Source of the DNA: Streptomyces sp. TP-A0874
GTDB lineage: Bacteria > Actinomycetota > Actinomycetes > Streptomycetales > Streptomycetaceae
Assembly: GCF_001748085.1 (NCBI RefSeq)
Contig: NZ_BBZK01000008.1
Span: forward strand, 62,001 to 126,000
DNA: 64,000 nucleotides
Direction of reading: 5' to 3'
Below are positions 28,667-36,551 of the stretch, piece by piece. The notes beneath the pieces were generated by a model. It had not been told where the DNA came from, made no database searches, and was given only the letters and a program-made list of their open reading frames with translations. The position numbers and the translations under genes are program-made. Position 1 is the first letter of the stretch. The number at the start of each line of letters is the position of its first letter.

Positions 28667-29158
28667 TCAGTTCCGCTCGGGCTCCAGAGTCACCGGCGCA
28701 CTCGGGGGACCGTCCGCGAGCAGCGTGTGCAGCAGCTCCGCGAGCCCCATGGGATACACCGTCTCATGCGTGGTGAACAGTTCTTCGACCGTCCACCACC
28801 GCAGGCCCGCCACACTGCGCCGCTCCAGCTCCGTCTGGCCGGTCGTCTCGGTCCTGGTCTGCTCGGTGCGGCCGAGGTAGAACCACTCGTCCTGCTCCCA
28901 GCGACGGCCGTCGAAGACGAACGAGCAGTTCCGCTGCCACAGCACCGGACCGAGCCGGAGGTCCCGGATCCCGGTCTCCTCCTCGACCTCCCGACGCGCA
29001 GCCGCTTCCCGTGTCTCACCGGGCTCGACCCCGCCGCCAGGGGTGAACCACCAGGTCGATCGAGGGTTGGATGGTTCGAACCCGTACATCAGGAGGATCC
29101 GGTCCTGCGGACCGAAGAGGACGACCCTGGCCACCCGCCGCCGCACCGGTGCGCTCAC
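28667..29158 (-). CDS. NUDIX hydrolase
   Basis: MutT-type pyrophosphohydrolase, 163 residues. The NUDIX box GGGVEPGETREAAAREVEEETGI-like segment is visible around residues 41-64 with the glycine and glutamate pattern intact. Substrate is unknown. GTG start; it abuts the sipZ stop with no gap, so the two are co-translated or at least co-transcribed. In S. lividans sipZ is reported to head a separate operon with unrelated genes, which fits this arrangement. Confidence 0.88.
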   Translation of the reverse strand: MSAPVRRRVARVVLFGPQDRILLMYGFEPSNPRSTWWFTPGGGVEPGETREAAARREVEEETGIRDLRLGPVLWQRNCSFVFDGRRWEQDEWFYLGRTEQTRTETTGQTELERRSVAGLRWWTVEELFTTHETVYPMGLAELLHTLLADGPPSAPVTLEPERN

Positions 29159-29893
29159 TCAGCCACCCGCCTTCCCGGCCCGGCGGGCCGGACCGAGGCG
29201 GTTCGCCAGCGACCCGTAGGACGCGCCACCGAAGATCAGCAGCGCCCCGAGGAGTACGGCCACCGCGAGCATCGGCAGCGGTCCCGACTCGGAGCTGCCG
29301 CCCGAGAGGGTGTCGAAGGAGGTCGCCCGCGGCAGCATCCCCAGCCCCTCCAGCGGCCAGGCCCGCGCCTCGACGCGCCCGTCCACGGCCGAGCGGGGGA
29401 CGGAGCCCTGCTCTCCGTCGTCCAGGTGCTCCCGGGAGTCCAGTGAGGCGTCGCGGTGGTCGCCCAGCAGGAAGAGGTGGTCCTTCGGCACCGTGGCGCT
29501 GAAGAGCGTCGGCGCGCTGCCGCTGCCCTCGCTGACGTACGGTTCGTCGATCGCCTTCCCGTTGACCCGAAGTCGGCCCTGCTCGTCGCAGCAGGTGATC
29601 CGGTCGCCGTCGGTGCCGACTACCCGTTTGACCATCGGCAGGTCGCCCCAGAGCGGGTTGCTGAAGACCACCACGTCCCCGCGGTGGACCGCCCCGCCGT
29701 CCACCCGTTGGGCGAGCACCCGGTCGCCGACGCCGATGGTGGGGGCCATCGAGTCGGTCGGAACGGTGTACGGCTGGTAGAGCACCGCGCCGTAGACGAA
29801 CCCCCCGAGGAACAGCAGGGAACCGATGCCCACGGCCCACCCGGACAGCAGATTGCCCAGCCGGCCACCGTTTCCGCGCCCTGCTCCGCTCAT
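29159..29893 (-). CDS. sipZ: Type I signal peptidase, SipZ position
   Basis: Membrane-anchored leader peptidase that removes Sec and Tat signal peptides, 244 residues. An internal ATG with GGGAGCTGGG upstream is preferred over the longer open frame. It has an N-terminal transmembrane span, then the catalytic serine in VPTDSM and the lysine in MVKRVVGTDGD, and a second hydrophobic span near the C-terminus. The box around serine differs slightly from the usual SGSM. Fourth of four tandem paralogues and probably headed by its own promoter. Confidence 0.9.
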   Translation of the reverse strand: MSGAGRGNGGRLGNLLSGWAVGIGSLLFLGGFVYGAVLYQPYTVPTDSMAPTIGVGDRVLAQRVDGGAVHRGDVVVFSNPLWGDLPMVKRVVGTDGDRITCCDEQGRLRVNGKAIDEPYVSEGSGSAPTLFSATVPKDHLFLLGDHRDASLDSREHLDDGEQGSVPRSAVDGRVEARAWPLEGLGMLPRATSFDTLSGGSSESGPLPMLAVAVLLGALLIFGGASYGSLANRLGPARRAGKAGG

Positions 29894-29988
29894 CCCAGCT
29901 CCCGCGTCGAAGACCTGGGACCGCACCCTACCGGGCAGTACCGGAGCCGGTCAGCCGGTCTCGCCGGGCTGCCCGCGACCGCTTCGTT

Positions 29989-30909
29989 TCACTTCCGGCG
30001 GCGCCGCCACAGGACGATCGGCACCGCGCCCGCCAGCCCGAGGGCCGGCGGGGCCGCGGCGGCGTTCAGTCCGGGGCGGTCGAAGGTCTCCGGCACCGGC
30101 AGCGTCGACCAGCGGTTGACGGGCCAGGCCACGACGACGGCGCGCCCGACGACGTTCTCCTCGGAGACCGTCCCCTTACCGAAGAGGTCCTGGTGGTAGC
30201 GGGAGTCCAGGGAGTTCTGCCGGTTGTCGCCGAGCACCCAGATCCGCCCCTCGGGCACCTTCAGCGGTCCGAACGGCTTGTCCCCGCAGGGAGTACTCCC
30301 CGGGTAGAGGTACGGCTCGTCGAGCGCCTTGCCGTTCACCTTGACCGGGTTGTCGCCGCCCTTGCACTCGACCGTGTCACCACCGACCGCGATCACCCGT
30401 TTGATCAGGTCCTGCTCCTCCGCGGAGGGCATCAGCCCGATGAAGCTCAGCGCTGCCTGGATACCCCTGGCGATCGGCCCGGACTCGGGTACGGCGGTCT
30501 CCCCCAGCCAGCCGCCCGGATCATGGAAGACGACCACCTCACCGCGCTTCGGGCTGGAGTCGACCCACGGCGTCAGCTTGTCGGCCATCGGGGTCAGCTT
30601 GTCCACCAGGACCCGGTCGCCCCGCTGCAGGGTGTTCTGCATCGAGTCGGAGGGGATCGAGAACGCCTGCAGCAGGCAGGTCTTGATGAAGAGTGCCAGC
30701 ACGAGCGCGACACCGATGAGGATCGGCAGTTCCTTCCAGAAGGAACGCGGCTTCTGCCCGTCCGCCCGGTGCTTGCGCGTCTCCTCCTCGGACGGCTCGG
30801 AGCCGTCTCCAGCGTTCGCCTCGCCGTCACCCGAGGGGGCGGTGAGGCCCTCCGAGCCTTCTTCCGGCTCTTCGCGACCGGATCGGTCGTCGACGGCCAA
30901 ATCCCCCAC
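29989..30909 (-). CDS. sipY: Type I signal peptidase, SipY position
   Basis: Leader peptidase, 306 residues from the chosen GTG. GAGGAG lies 5 nt before this GTG; another GTG two codons earlier has no site. An acidic cytoplasmic N-terminus of about 55 residues is followed by a membrane span, the serine in IPSDSMQNTL and the lysine in LIKRVIAVGGD, with a C-terminal span before a basic tail. It shares its first 83 bases with the end of sipX in another frame. Confidence 0.9.
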   Translation of the reverse strand: MGDLAVDDRSGREEPEEGSEGLTAPSGDGEANAGDGSEPSEEETRKHRADGQKPRSFWKELPILIGVALVLALFIKTCLLQAFSIPSDSMQNTLQRGDRVLVDKLTPMADKLTPWVDSSPKRGEVVVFHDPGGWLGETAVPESGPIARGIQAALSFIGLMPSAEEQDLIKRVIAVGGDTVECKGGDNPVKVNGKALDEPYLYPGSTPCGDKPFGPLKVPEGRIWVLGDNRQNSLDSRYHQDLFGKGTVSEENVVGRAVVVAWPVNRWSTLPVPETFDRPGLNAAAAPPALGLAGAVPIVLWRRRRK

Positions 30910-31921
30910 ATCCACTCCTCACATCGCGCTGCCGCCTGTCCCGTATCCGGTGCAGGCCCACCACTCCCATAACGAGCGGGAGTTCCGCAGGGGTCGGGAG
31001 TTGAATCTTTCCTTGCACTTTCCCGACCGGATCCGGGTCCACGGAGCCGGCACGGGGCTGTGCCCGCGCGGTCGGGAGAGGGGCCTGCCCGGCCGGCGCG
31101 GCGGCGGTCTCCCCGCCCTCCGCAACCGAAGCGTACGTCGCCGGTTCCTCCAGGTGTCTCCAGTGGGCGAACGGCCAGGCGATCGCCACCGCGCGTCCCA
31201 CCACCAGACTCTCGGGGATCGTGCCGTGGCCCTCCTCGTCGAGGTGGTAGCGCGAGTCCGCCGAGGCCGCACGGTGGTCGCCCATCATGAACAGGCGCCC
31301 AGCGGGCACCCTCACGTCGAACTCCACCTCCGACGGCCGGTTCCCCGGGTAGAGGTACGGCTCCACCAGCGGCGTCCCGTTGACCGTGACACGGCCCTTC
31401 TCGTCACAGCACTTCACCGTGTCCCCACCGACGGCCACCACCCGTTTGATCAGGTCCTGGTCATCGGCGGACGGGAGCAGTCCGATGGTGGTCAACGCCC
31501 CCATCGCCTGTTTGATGCCCACCGGGGCCTCCCGCGGGTCGGTCTGCCCCTTCTCCAGCCAGCCGCCCGGATCCCTGAAGACGACGACGTCGCCCCGCTC
31601 GGGCTTGGAGCCGAACCACGGGGTCAGCTTGTCCACCAGCACCCGGTCACCGATCTGGATGGTCTGCTCCATCGAGCCGGAGGGGATGACGAACGCCTGC
31701 ACCAGGAAGGTCTTCAGGCCCAGGGCGATCAGCAGGGCCACCCCGACGAGGATCGGGATCTCCTTCAGGGCCGATCGACGGCGGCGCCATCTGACCCGCT
31801 TGGCGAGTCTGCGGCGCTCGGCCCGGCCACCGGTGTTGGTGGTCGGTTCCTCGGATGCCTGCGCCCCCGGTTCGTCGGAGACCGGCTGTCTGCCGTCCTT
31901 CGGCTTCCCGCGTCTACCCAT
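30827..31921 (-). CDS. sipX: Type I signal peptidase, SipX position
   Basis: Leader peptidase, 364 residues. A basic cytoplasmic N-terminus of about 55 residues precedes a membrane span, then the serine in IPSGSMEQTI and the lysine in LIKRVVAVGGD. The C-terminus has one more hydrophobic stretch and then an unusually long Arg/Gly-rich tail of about 40 residues, encoded mostly over the sipY start. It overlaps sipW by 8 bp. Second gene of the sipWXY run. Confidence 0.88.
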   Translation of the reverse strand: MGRRGKPKDGRQPVSDEPGAQASEEPTTNTGGRAERRRLAKRVRWRRRRSALKEIPILVGVALLIALGLKTFLVQAFVIPSGSMEQTIQIGDRVLVDKLTPWFGSKPERGDVVVFRDPGGWLEKGQTDPREAPVGIKQAMGALTTIGLLPSADDQDLIKRVVAVGGDTVKCCDEKGRVTVNGTPLVEPYLYPGNRPSEVEFDVRVPAGRLFMMGDHRAASADSRYHLDEEGHGTIPESLVVGRAVAIAWPFAHWRHLEEPATYASVAEGGETAAAPAGQAPLPTARAQPRAGSVDPDPVGKVQGKIQLPTPAELPLVMGVVGLHRIRDRRQRDVRSGCGGFGRRRPIRSRRAGRRLGGPHRPLG

Positions 31922-32720
31922 GGGTGCCGCCCGCTTCCGCGGCGGGGGCGTCCGGTACGGCGCCGAAGCCGTCGGGCCGGGGTGTCGTGCTCCAGCGCCC
32001 GAAGGGCCAGCCGATCCAGTCGGCCCTGCCGATGACCTGGTCGACGGGGACCACGCCGCCACCGGGCTCGCCGAGGTGGTCCCTGGAGTCCCGGGAGTCA
32101 CTGCGGTGGTCGCCCATCACCCAGAGCCGCCCCTCCGGTACCACGGTGTCGAACGGTACCTCGGACGGGGCGTCACCGGGGTGCAGGTAGTCCCCCTCCT
32201 CCAGGGCGACCCCGTTCACCTCGATCCTCCCCCGCCGGTCGCAGCAGGTGACCCGGTCACCGCCGACCGCGATGACCCGCTTGACGTAGTCGGTCTCAGC
32301 CGGCTGCACCAGCCCCACCGCCGCGGCCACCCCCCGTATCGCTCCGATCACCGCAGAGCCCCCCGCGGGGCGGTCGTGCACGAACACCCCGGTGCCGTCG
32401 AAGACCACCACATCGCCACGGCGGGGTTCGGCACCGAACCGGTACGCGAGCTTGTTCACCAGTACCCGGTCCCCGACCCGCAGAGTGTTTTCCATGGACC
32501 CGCTCGGGATACGGAAGGGCTGGACCACGTAGGCGCTGAGCAGCGCGAGGAACACGGCGCAACATCCGACCAACACCCCTACCCGCCTCCACGGCCCCCC
32601 GCGGTACAGCCAGTCCACCGGCTTTCCCAGCTGAGAACGGACGGAGCGCGACCGCCGTTCCCGCCCCTGTCCGGGGTCGGGAGAGCAGTCGCGCTCCGGG
32701 AGCTGTCGGTCGGTGTCCAT
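31914..32720 (-). CDS. sipW: Type I signal peptidase, SipW position
   Basis: Leader peptidase, 268 residues. N-terminal cytoplasmic region, a single clear membrane span at about 46-66, catalytic serine in IPSGSM (Ser75) and lysine in DYVKRVI (Lys147). It lacks an obvious C-terminal membrane span, unlike SipX, SipY and SipZ, which matches what is described for SipW. First of the tandem set and directly downstream of rplS. Confidence 0.9.
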   Translation of the reverse strand: MDTDRQLPERDCSPDPGQGRERRSRSVRSQLGKPVDWLYRGGPWRRVGVLVGCCAVFLALLSAYVVQPFRIPSGSMENTLRVGDRVLVNKLAYRFGAEPRRGDVVVFDGTGVFVHDRPAGGSAVIGAIRGVAAAVGLVQPAETDYVKRVIAVGGDRVTCCDRRGRIEVNGVALEEGDYLHPGDAPSEVPFDTVVPEGRLWVMGDHRSDSRDSRDHLGEPGGGVVPVDQVIGRADWIGWPFGRWSTTPRPDGFGAVPDAPAAEAGGTHG

Positions 32721-32765
32721 GGAACCGAGAGTTTATCCGGCCGGTTCCGGACCACCACCGGCGAT

Positions 32766-33113
32766 TCAGCTGCTGCGCCGCTCCTTGATCTTGGCGGCCT
32801 TGCCGCGGAGGTCGCGCAGGTAGTACAGCTTGGCGCGGCGCACGTCACCGCGGGTGACGACCTCGATCTTCTCCAGCACCGGGGTGTGCACCGGGAAGGT
32901 CCGCTCCACGCCGACACCGAAGCTCACCTTGCGGACGGTGAAGGTCTCCCGGATGCCGGAGCCCTGGCGGCGGATGACCACGCCCTTGAATTGCTGGACA
33001 CGCGAGCGCGAGCCCTCCACGACGCGAACGTGGACGTTCACGGTGTCGCCGGGGCGGAAAGCCGGTACGTCGGTGCGCAACGACGCCGAGTCGACGCTGT
33101 CGAGAAGGTTCAT
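32766..33113 (-). CDS. rplS: 50S ribosomal protein L19
   Basis: Large-subunit protein at the subunit interface, 115 residues. The start giving [19 protein letters not shown] is chosen because it matches the family N-terminus; an upstream ATG adds nine residues with no clear ribosome site. The core [20 protein letters not shown] and the ending KIKERRSS are typical. It follows rpsP, khpA, rimM and trmD in the usual order. Confidence 0.96.
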   Translation of the reverse strand: MNLLDSVDSASLRTDVPAFRPGDTVNVHVRVVEGSRSRVQQFKGVVIRRQGSGIRETFTVRKVSFGVGVERTFPVHTPVLEKIEVVTRGDVRRAKLYYLRDLRGKAAKIKERRSS

Positions 33114-33252
33114 GCCGTCTGCTTTCTTCGTCGATGCCACAGGTCATCAACGGGATCTGGAGGACTGTCGGGGGTCCGCCGATAGGCGGGGTGCGCCGGG
33201 CGGGCGGCGATCCCCCTGTGGCAGGGGCGCACACCGGACGCACAGCAGCGGT

Positions 33253-34068
33253 CTATTCTTCCACGGCCTGTCCCGACCGCCCAAATCGGCCGTCGGGCAT
33301 CTCCTCCCAGCCCAGGGCGGCCAGGGTCGCGCGGTCCTTCTTGTCGAAGCCGGCCGGGTCGGCCCGCCCGATGAGGTCCGGGCGGGTGCCGGCCGTGCGG
33401 CGCAGGGCCTCGTCCCGGCGCCAGCGGGCGACCCTGCCGTGGTGGCCGCTGAGCAGGATCTCGGGGACCTCTCTGCCGCGCCACTCCGGCGGCTTCGTGT
33501 AGACCGGCCCCTCCAGGAGGTCCGCCATCGTGCCGGCCGCGAAGGAGTCGTCCCGGTGGGAGTCGGCGTTCCCGAGCACCCCGGGCAGCAGCCTGGCCAC
33601 CGCCTCGGTGATCACCAGCACCGGGGCCTCCCCGCCGGCCAGCACGTAGTCCCCGATGGACACTTCGACCAGCTCGTGGCGGGCCCCGTACTCCTCGATC
33701 ACCCGACGGTCGATGCCCTCGTAGCGGGCCGGTGTGAACACCAGCCACGGCCGCTCGGCGAGCGCCACGGCGAGCGCCTGGGTGAACGGGCGCCCGCTGG
33801 GTGTGGGCACCACGATGGTCGGCCGGGCCCCGCCCGTGTCCGAGTCGATGACGGAGTCGAGTGCTTCCCCCCAGGGCTCCGGCTTCATGACCATTCCGGG
33901 GCCACCCCCGTAGGGGGTGTCGTCGACGGTGTGGTGCCGGTCGTGCGTCCACCGCCGGAGGTCGTGCACCCGGACGTCCAACTGCCCACGGGCCCGGGCC
34001 TTCCCGACGAGTGAGACGTTCAGCGGCTCCAGGTACTCGGGGAAGATCGTGATGACGTCGATCCTCAT
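33253..34068 (-). CDS. trmD: tRNA (guanine-37-N1)-methyltransferase
   Basis: SAM-dependent SPOUT methyltransferase that makes m1G37 and prevents +1 frameshifting, 271 residues. Trefoil-knot motifs include [19 protein letters not shown] and the SAM loop [15 protein letters not shown]. The start overlaps the rimM stop by 4 bp (ATGA). Usual order rpsP-khpA-rimM-trmD-rplS, consistent with a ribosome-assembly operon. Confidence 0.96.
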   Translation of the reverse strand: MRIDVITIFPEYLEPLNVSLVGKARARGQLDVRVHDLRRWTHDRHHTVDDTPYGGGPGMVMKPEPWGEALDSVIDSDTGGARPTIVVPTPSGRPFTQALAVALAERPWLVFTPARYEGIDRRVIEEYGARHELVEVSIGDYVLAGGEAPVLVITEAVARLLPGVLGNADSHRDDSFAAGTMADLLEGPVYTKPPEWRGREVPEILLSGHHGRVARWRRDEALRRTAGTRPDLIGRADPAGFDKKDRATLAALGWEEMPDGRFGRSGQAVEE

Positions 34069-34628
34069 GGCCGGTCCACGCCGTCCGTCCCGGACGGGGG
34101 CTCGGCCGCCTCGGCCCGGTCGTCGTCGAGCAGCCCGGGCGGCGGCGTGACGACCATGCGCTGCTCGGCGAGGTCGACCTCGGGGACCACCTCGGCCACG
34201 AACGGGATGAGCGCCTCCCCACCGCCGGGCCGCCGTACCACCAGGAGGTCCTGGTAGGGCAGGTGCGAGATCTCCACGATCCGCCCGACCGGCTCCCCGT
34301 CGGCGGTGACGACGTCCAGGTCGATCAACTGGTGGTCGTAGAACTCCTCGGGGTCCTCGGGGCTCTCCTCGGGATCCACCTCGGCGATCAGGAGCGTGTT
34401 CCGCAGCTGCTCCGCGGCCGTCCGGTCGGTCACCCCTTCGAAGCTGAGCAGCAGGCGGCCGCTGTGGACCCGGCCGGTCGCCACGGCGAGCGGGCCGGCG
34501 GAGGCGGGGTCGGTGGCCAGGACCGCCCCCGGTGCGAGCCGCAGTTCGGGCTCGTCCGTGCGCACTTCGACCGTGACCTCGCCCTTGATGCCGTGGGCCC
34601 GGCCGATCCGCCCGACTACCAGTTGCAC
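34065..34628 (-). CDS. rimM: Ribosome maturation factor RimM
   Basis: 16S rRNA-processing factor that assists S19 and 30S head assembly, 187 residues. GTG with GGAGGGAGCGCA upstream gives [18 protein letters not shown]. It has an N-terminal RimM beta-barrel and a C-terminal PRC-barrel domain with ELLGVLG-region equivalents seen as [11 protein letters not shown]. It overlaps trmD by 4 bp. The longer open frame crosses a hairpin and is not coding. Confidence 0.94.
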   Translation of the reverse strand: MQLVVGRIGRAHGIKGEVTVEVRTDEPELRLAPGAVLATDPASAGPLAVATGRVHSGRLLLSFEGVTDRTAAEQLRNTLLIAEVDPEESPEDPEEFYDHQLIDLDVVTADGEPVGRIVEISHLPYQDLLVVRRPGGGEALIPFVAEVVPEVDLAEQRMVVTPPPGLLDDDRAEAAEPPSGTDGVDRP

Positions 34629-34742
34629 TGCGCTCCCTCCGTTTGCTGAGCGGCTTCTTCCCGCCCCCGTCGCCAACCGCCGGTCCGGCGAGCCGCGGGG
34701 CGGGGGCGGTACGACGTCCCCGGACTCGGGGGACACGATCGG

Positions 34743-34779
34743 CAGAGGCCGGGGAGGCGTTGGCCTCTCCCGGCCTCTG
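34743..34779. terminator. Hairpin between khpA and rimM
   Basis: Stem of about 16 bp with one bulged base (34743-34758 with 34763-34779) and a 4-nt loop. It may attenuate or process the operon transcript between the ribosomal genes and rimM-trmD. Confidence 0.55.
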
Positions 34780-34794
34780 TGGGCGCTGGAGCGC

Positions 34795-35034
34795 TCAGCG
34801 GATCTGGTCCACGTCGACGAGGTCGACGCGCACCCCACGTCCGCCCAGGGCGCCTACGACGGTGCGCAGAGCACGCGCGGTGCGGCCGTTCCGGCCGATC
34901 ACCTTGCCGAGGTCCTCGGGGTGGACCCGGACTTCGAGCACCCGCCCGCGACGCAGGTCGCGCGCGGTGACCTGCACGTCATCCGGGCTGTCGACGATCC
35001 CTCTCACCAGGTGCTCGAGGGCCTCCTCGAGCAT
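34795..35034 (-). CDS. khpA: KH-domain RNA-binding protein KhpA
   Basis: Short single-KH-domain protein, 79 residues, that binds RNA. The GXXG loop is IGRNGR within the typical [16 protein letters not shown] helix-loop segment near residues 42-57. KhpA proteins partner with KhpB in other bacteria and affect RNA stability and cell growth. ATG start; the gap to the rpsP stop is 2 nt, so they are co-transcribed and probably coupled. Confidence 0.93.
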   Translation of the reverse strand: MLEEALEHLVRGIVDSPDDVQVTARDLRRGRVLEVRVHPEDLGKVIGRNGRTARALRTVVGALGGRGVRVDLVDVDQIR

Positions 35035-35036
35035 CC

Positions 35037-35480
35037 TCAGGCCTCGGTCGACTCAGTGGACGCCGCGGCCTCGGCCGCGTCGCCAGCCTTCTTGTCCGAC
35101 TTCTTCGCCTTCGGGGTGACGGCCTCACCCTTCGGCTCGTCGGCGGACTCCTTGGCAGCGGCCTCGAAGACGGCGCGCTTGTCGGCCTTGGGCTCGGCGA
35201 CCTGCATCGGCTCCGGAGCCGGCAGGCCCTTGAACTTCTGCCAGTCACCGGTGACCCGGAGGATCGCCTGCACCGACTCGGTCGGCTGCGCACCGACGCT
35301 CAGCCAGTACTGCACGCGCTCGGAGTTGACCTCGATGCGGGAGGGGTTCTGCACCGGGTGGTACAGACCGATCTCCTCGATGGCCCGACCGTCGCGGCGG
35401 GTACGGGAGTCGGCGACGACGATGCGGTAGTGCGGCGACCGGATCTTGCCCAGTCGCTTCAGCTTGATCTTGACTGCCAC
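35037..35480 (-). CDS. rpsP: 30S ribosomal protein S16
   Basis: Small-subunit assembly protein, 147 residues. GTG with AGGAG about 11 nt upstream gives [14 protein letters not shown], the family N-terminus. Core motifs [14 protein letters not shown] and the IEEIGLYHP strand are present. The C-terminal tail of about 60 residues is Ala/Lys/Glu-rich and likely disordered, common in actinomycetes. First gene of the ribosomal protein and modification operon. Confidence 0.95.
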   Translation of the reverse strand: MAVKIKLKRLGKIRSPHYRIVVADSRTRRDGRAIEEIGLYHPVQNPSRIEVNSERVQYWLSVGAQPTESVQAILRVTGDWQKFKGLPAPEPMQVAEPKADKRAVFEAAAKESADEPKGEAVTPKAKKSDKKAGDAAEAAASTESTEA

Positions 35481-35673
35481 GGGAGTGGTGTCTCCTGCTC
35501 TATGACGTGTTTGAACGCGGCCGTCACCCACGTGGGGTTGTGGGGTCGAAGCGCTCGATGGACGCGTCAGCCGTAGGAGAGAGGGGTCCATGCCGGCTGG
35601 CGAGTGCTCAGCGGATTATTCTGCCACACCCCGGCGGAGGGCCGTGCGCCAAGGGTGCCCGGACAGCGGGCCG

Positions 35674-36267
35674 TCAGGCGGCGGCGACCGTTTCGGGGAT
35701 GCGGAACGGCTTCCCGCACCCACCGCAGACGATCGGGGCCTGCGCCAGGACGGAGGGAACGACCCGGACGTTGCGCCCGCAGTCGCAGACCGCCTTGACC
35801 CGCACCCCGCCCCCGGAGGAGCCGTGCCGCGCGGCCGGCCCGCGGAAGCTGCGGCCGTTGCCGGTGGCGGCGGTCGCGGCGCGGTACGCCTTGAGCGCCC
35901 GCTGCAGCCGCTCACTGGTGGAGCGGTACCGCTTGCGCGCCTCGGGGCTGAGGTAGACCAGCGAGAAGCCGCTGCTCGGGTGCGGTTCCTCGGAGTGGTC
36001 CAACCCCAGCTCCTCGGCGATCGCCAGGAATCTGCGGTTGTGGTAGCGGCCTGCCCGGGAGGTGTCGCGGACGCCGCGCGCCGCGGCGATTCCGTGTACG
36101 GCCTCGTGGAGCAACCGCTCGAAGGAGAGTTCGGAACCGCATGCGGACGAGGACTCGCCGATCAGCGATTCGGGTTCGGCGAGATCCGGCAGCTCCGGGT
36201 GTTGTCGTTGGATGTCCGACCACGCGTGGGCCAGCTCTGCGGCAAGAACAAGTGGTGTCGTGCTCAC
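35674..36267 (-). CDS. SprT-like putative metalloprotease
   Basis: Putative zinc metallopeptidase, 197 residues from a GTG that gives VSTTPLVLAAELAHAW. HEAVH at about 54-58 is a HExxH active site, and HNRRF at 76-80 may supply the third ligand. The C-terminus has a zinc ribbon (CDCG, then CGGC). The arrangement recalls SprT/Spartan-like proteases, which clear DNA-protein crosslinks in eukaryotes, but the function here is unknown. An ATG 16 codons further upstream is an alternative start; neither has a strong ribosome site. Confidence 0.7.
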   Translation of the reverse strand: MSTTPLVLAAELAHAWSDIQRQHPELPDLAEPESLIGESSSACGSELSFERLLHEAVHGIAAARGVRDTSRAGRYHNRRFLAIAEELGLDHSEEPHPSSGFSLVYLSPEARKRYRSTSERLQRALKAYRAATAATGNGRSFRGPAARHGSSGGGVRVKAVCDCGRNVRVVPSVLAQAPIVCGGCGKPFRIPETVAAA

Positions 36268-36479
36268 GTCGTGCTTAACGAGCAAGAGTGCCCAGGTGTT
36301 CCGATTCCGGGGCATCCCAAATAATTTGCACCTACCAGTCAGTTACTACGCCATGCAGCAGCACGATGGGCGGCTCCGCCGCTTCCACCGCGATCCCGGG
36401 CACACCAGGACAGTCGCTGACAAAACCGCAGAACCGGCGCGACTGGAGACCCACGCAACACTGAAATGGGAACTCGGGA

Positions 36480-36505
36480 GCGGCCGGCCGTCGGCGACCG
36501 GCCGC
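36480..36505 (-). terminator. Hairpin downstream of ffh
   Basis: Perfect 8-bp stem (36480-36487 with 36498-36505), 10-nt loop, in the gap after ffh. Probably ends its transcript. Confidence 0.5.
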
Positions 36506-36551
36506 AACACATCCACCGACTGACGGTCCGCGACAGTCAGCCTACACCCCG

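Noticed and set aside
28305..32720. Mobile-element origin of the four signal-peptidase copies
   Set aside because: Base composition and order match the known Streptomyces sip cluster, with no repeats or transposase.
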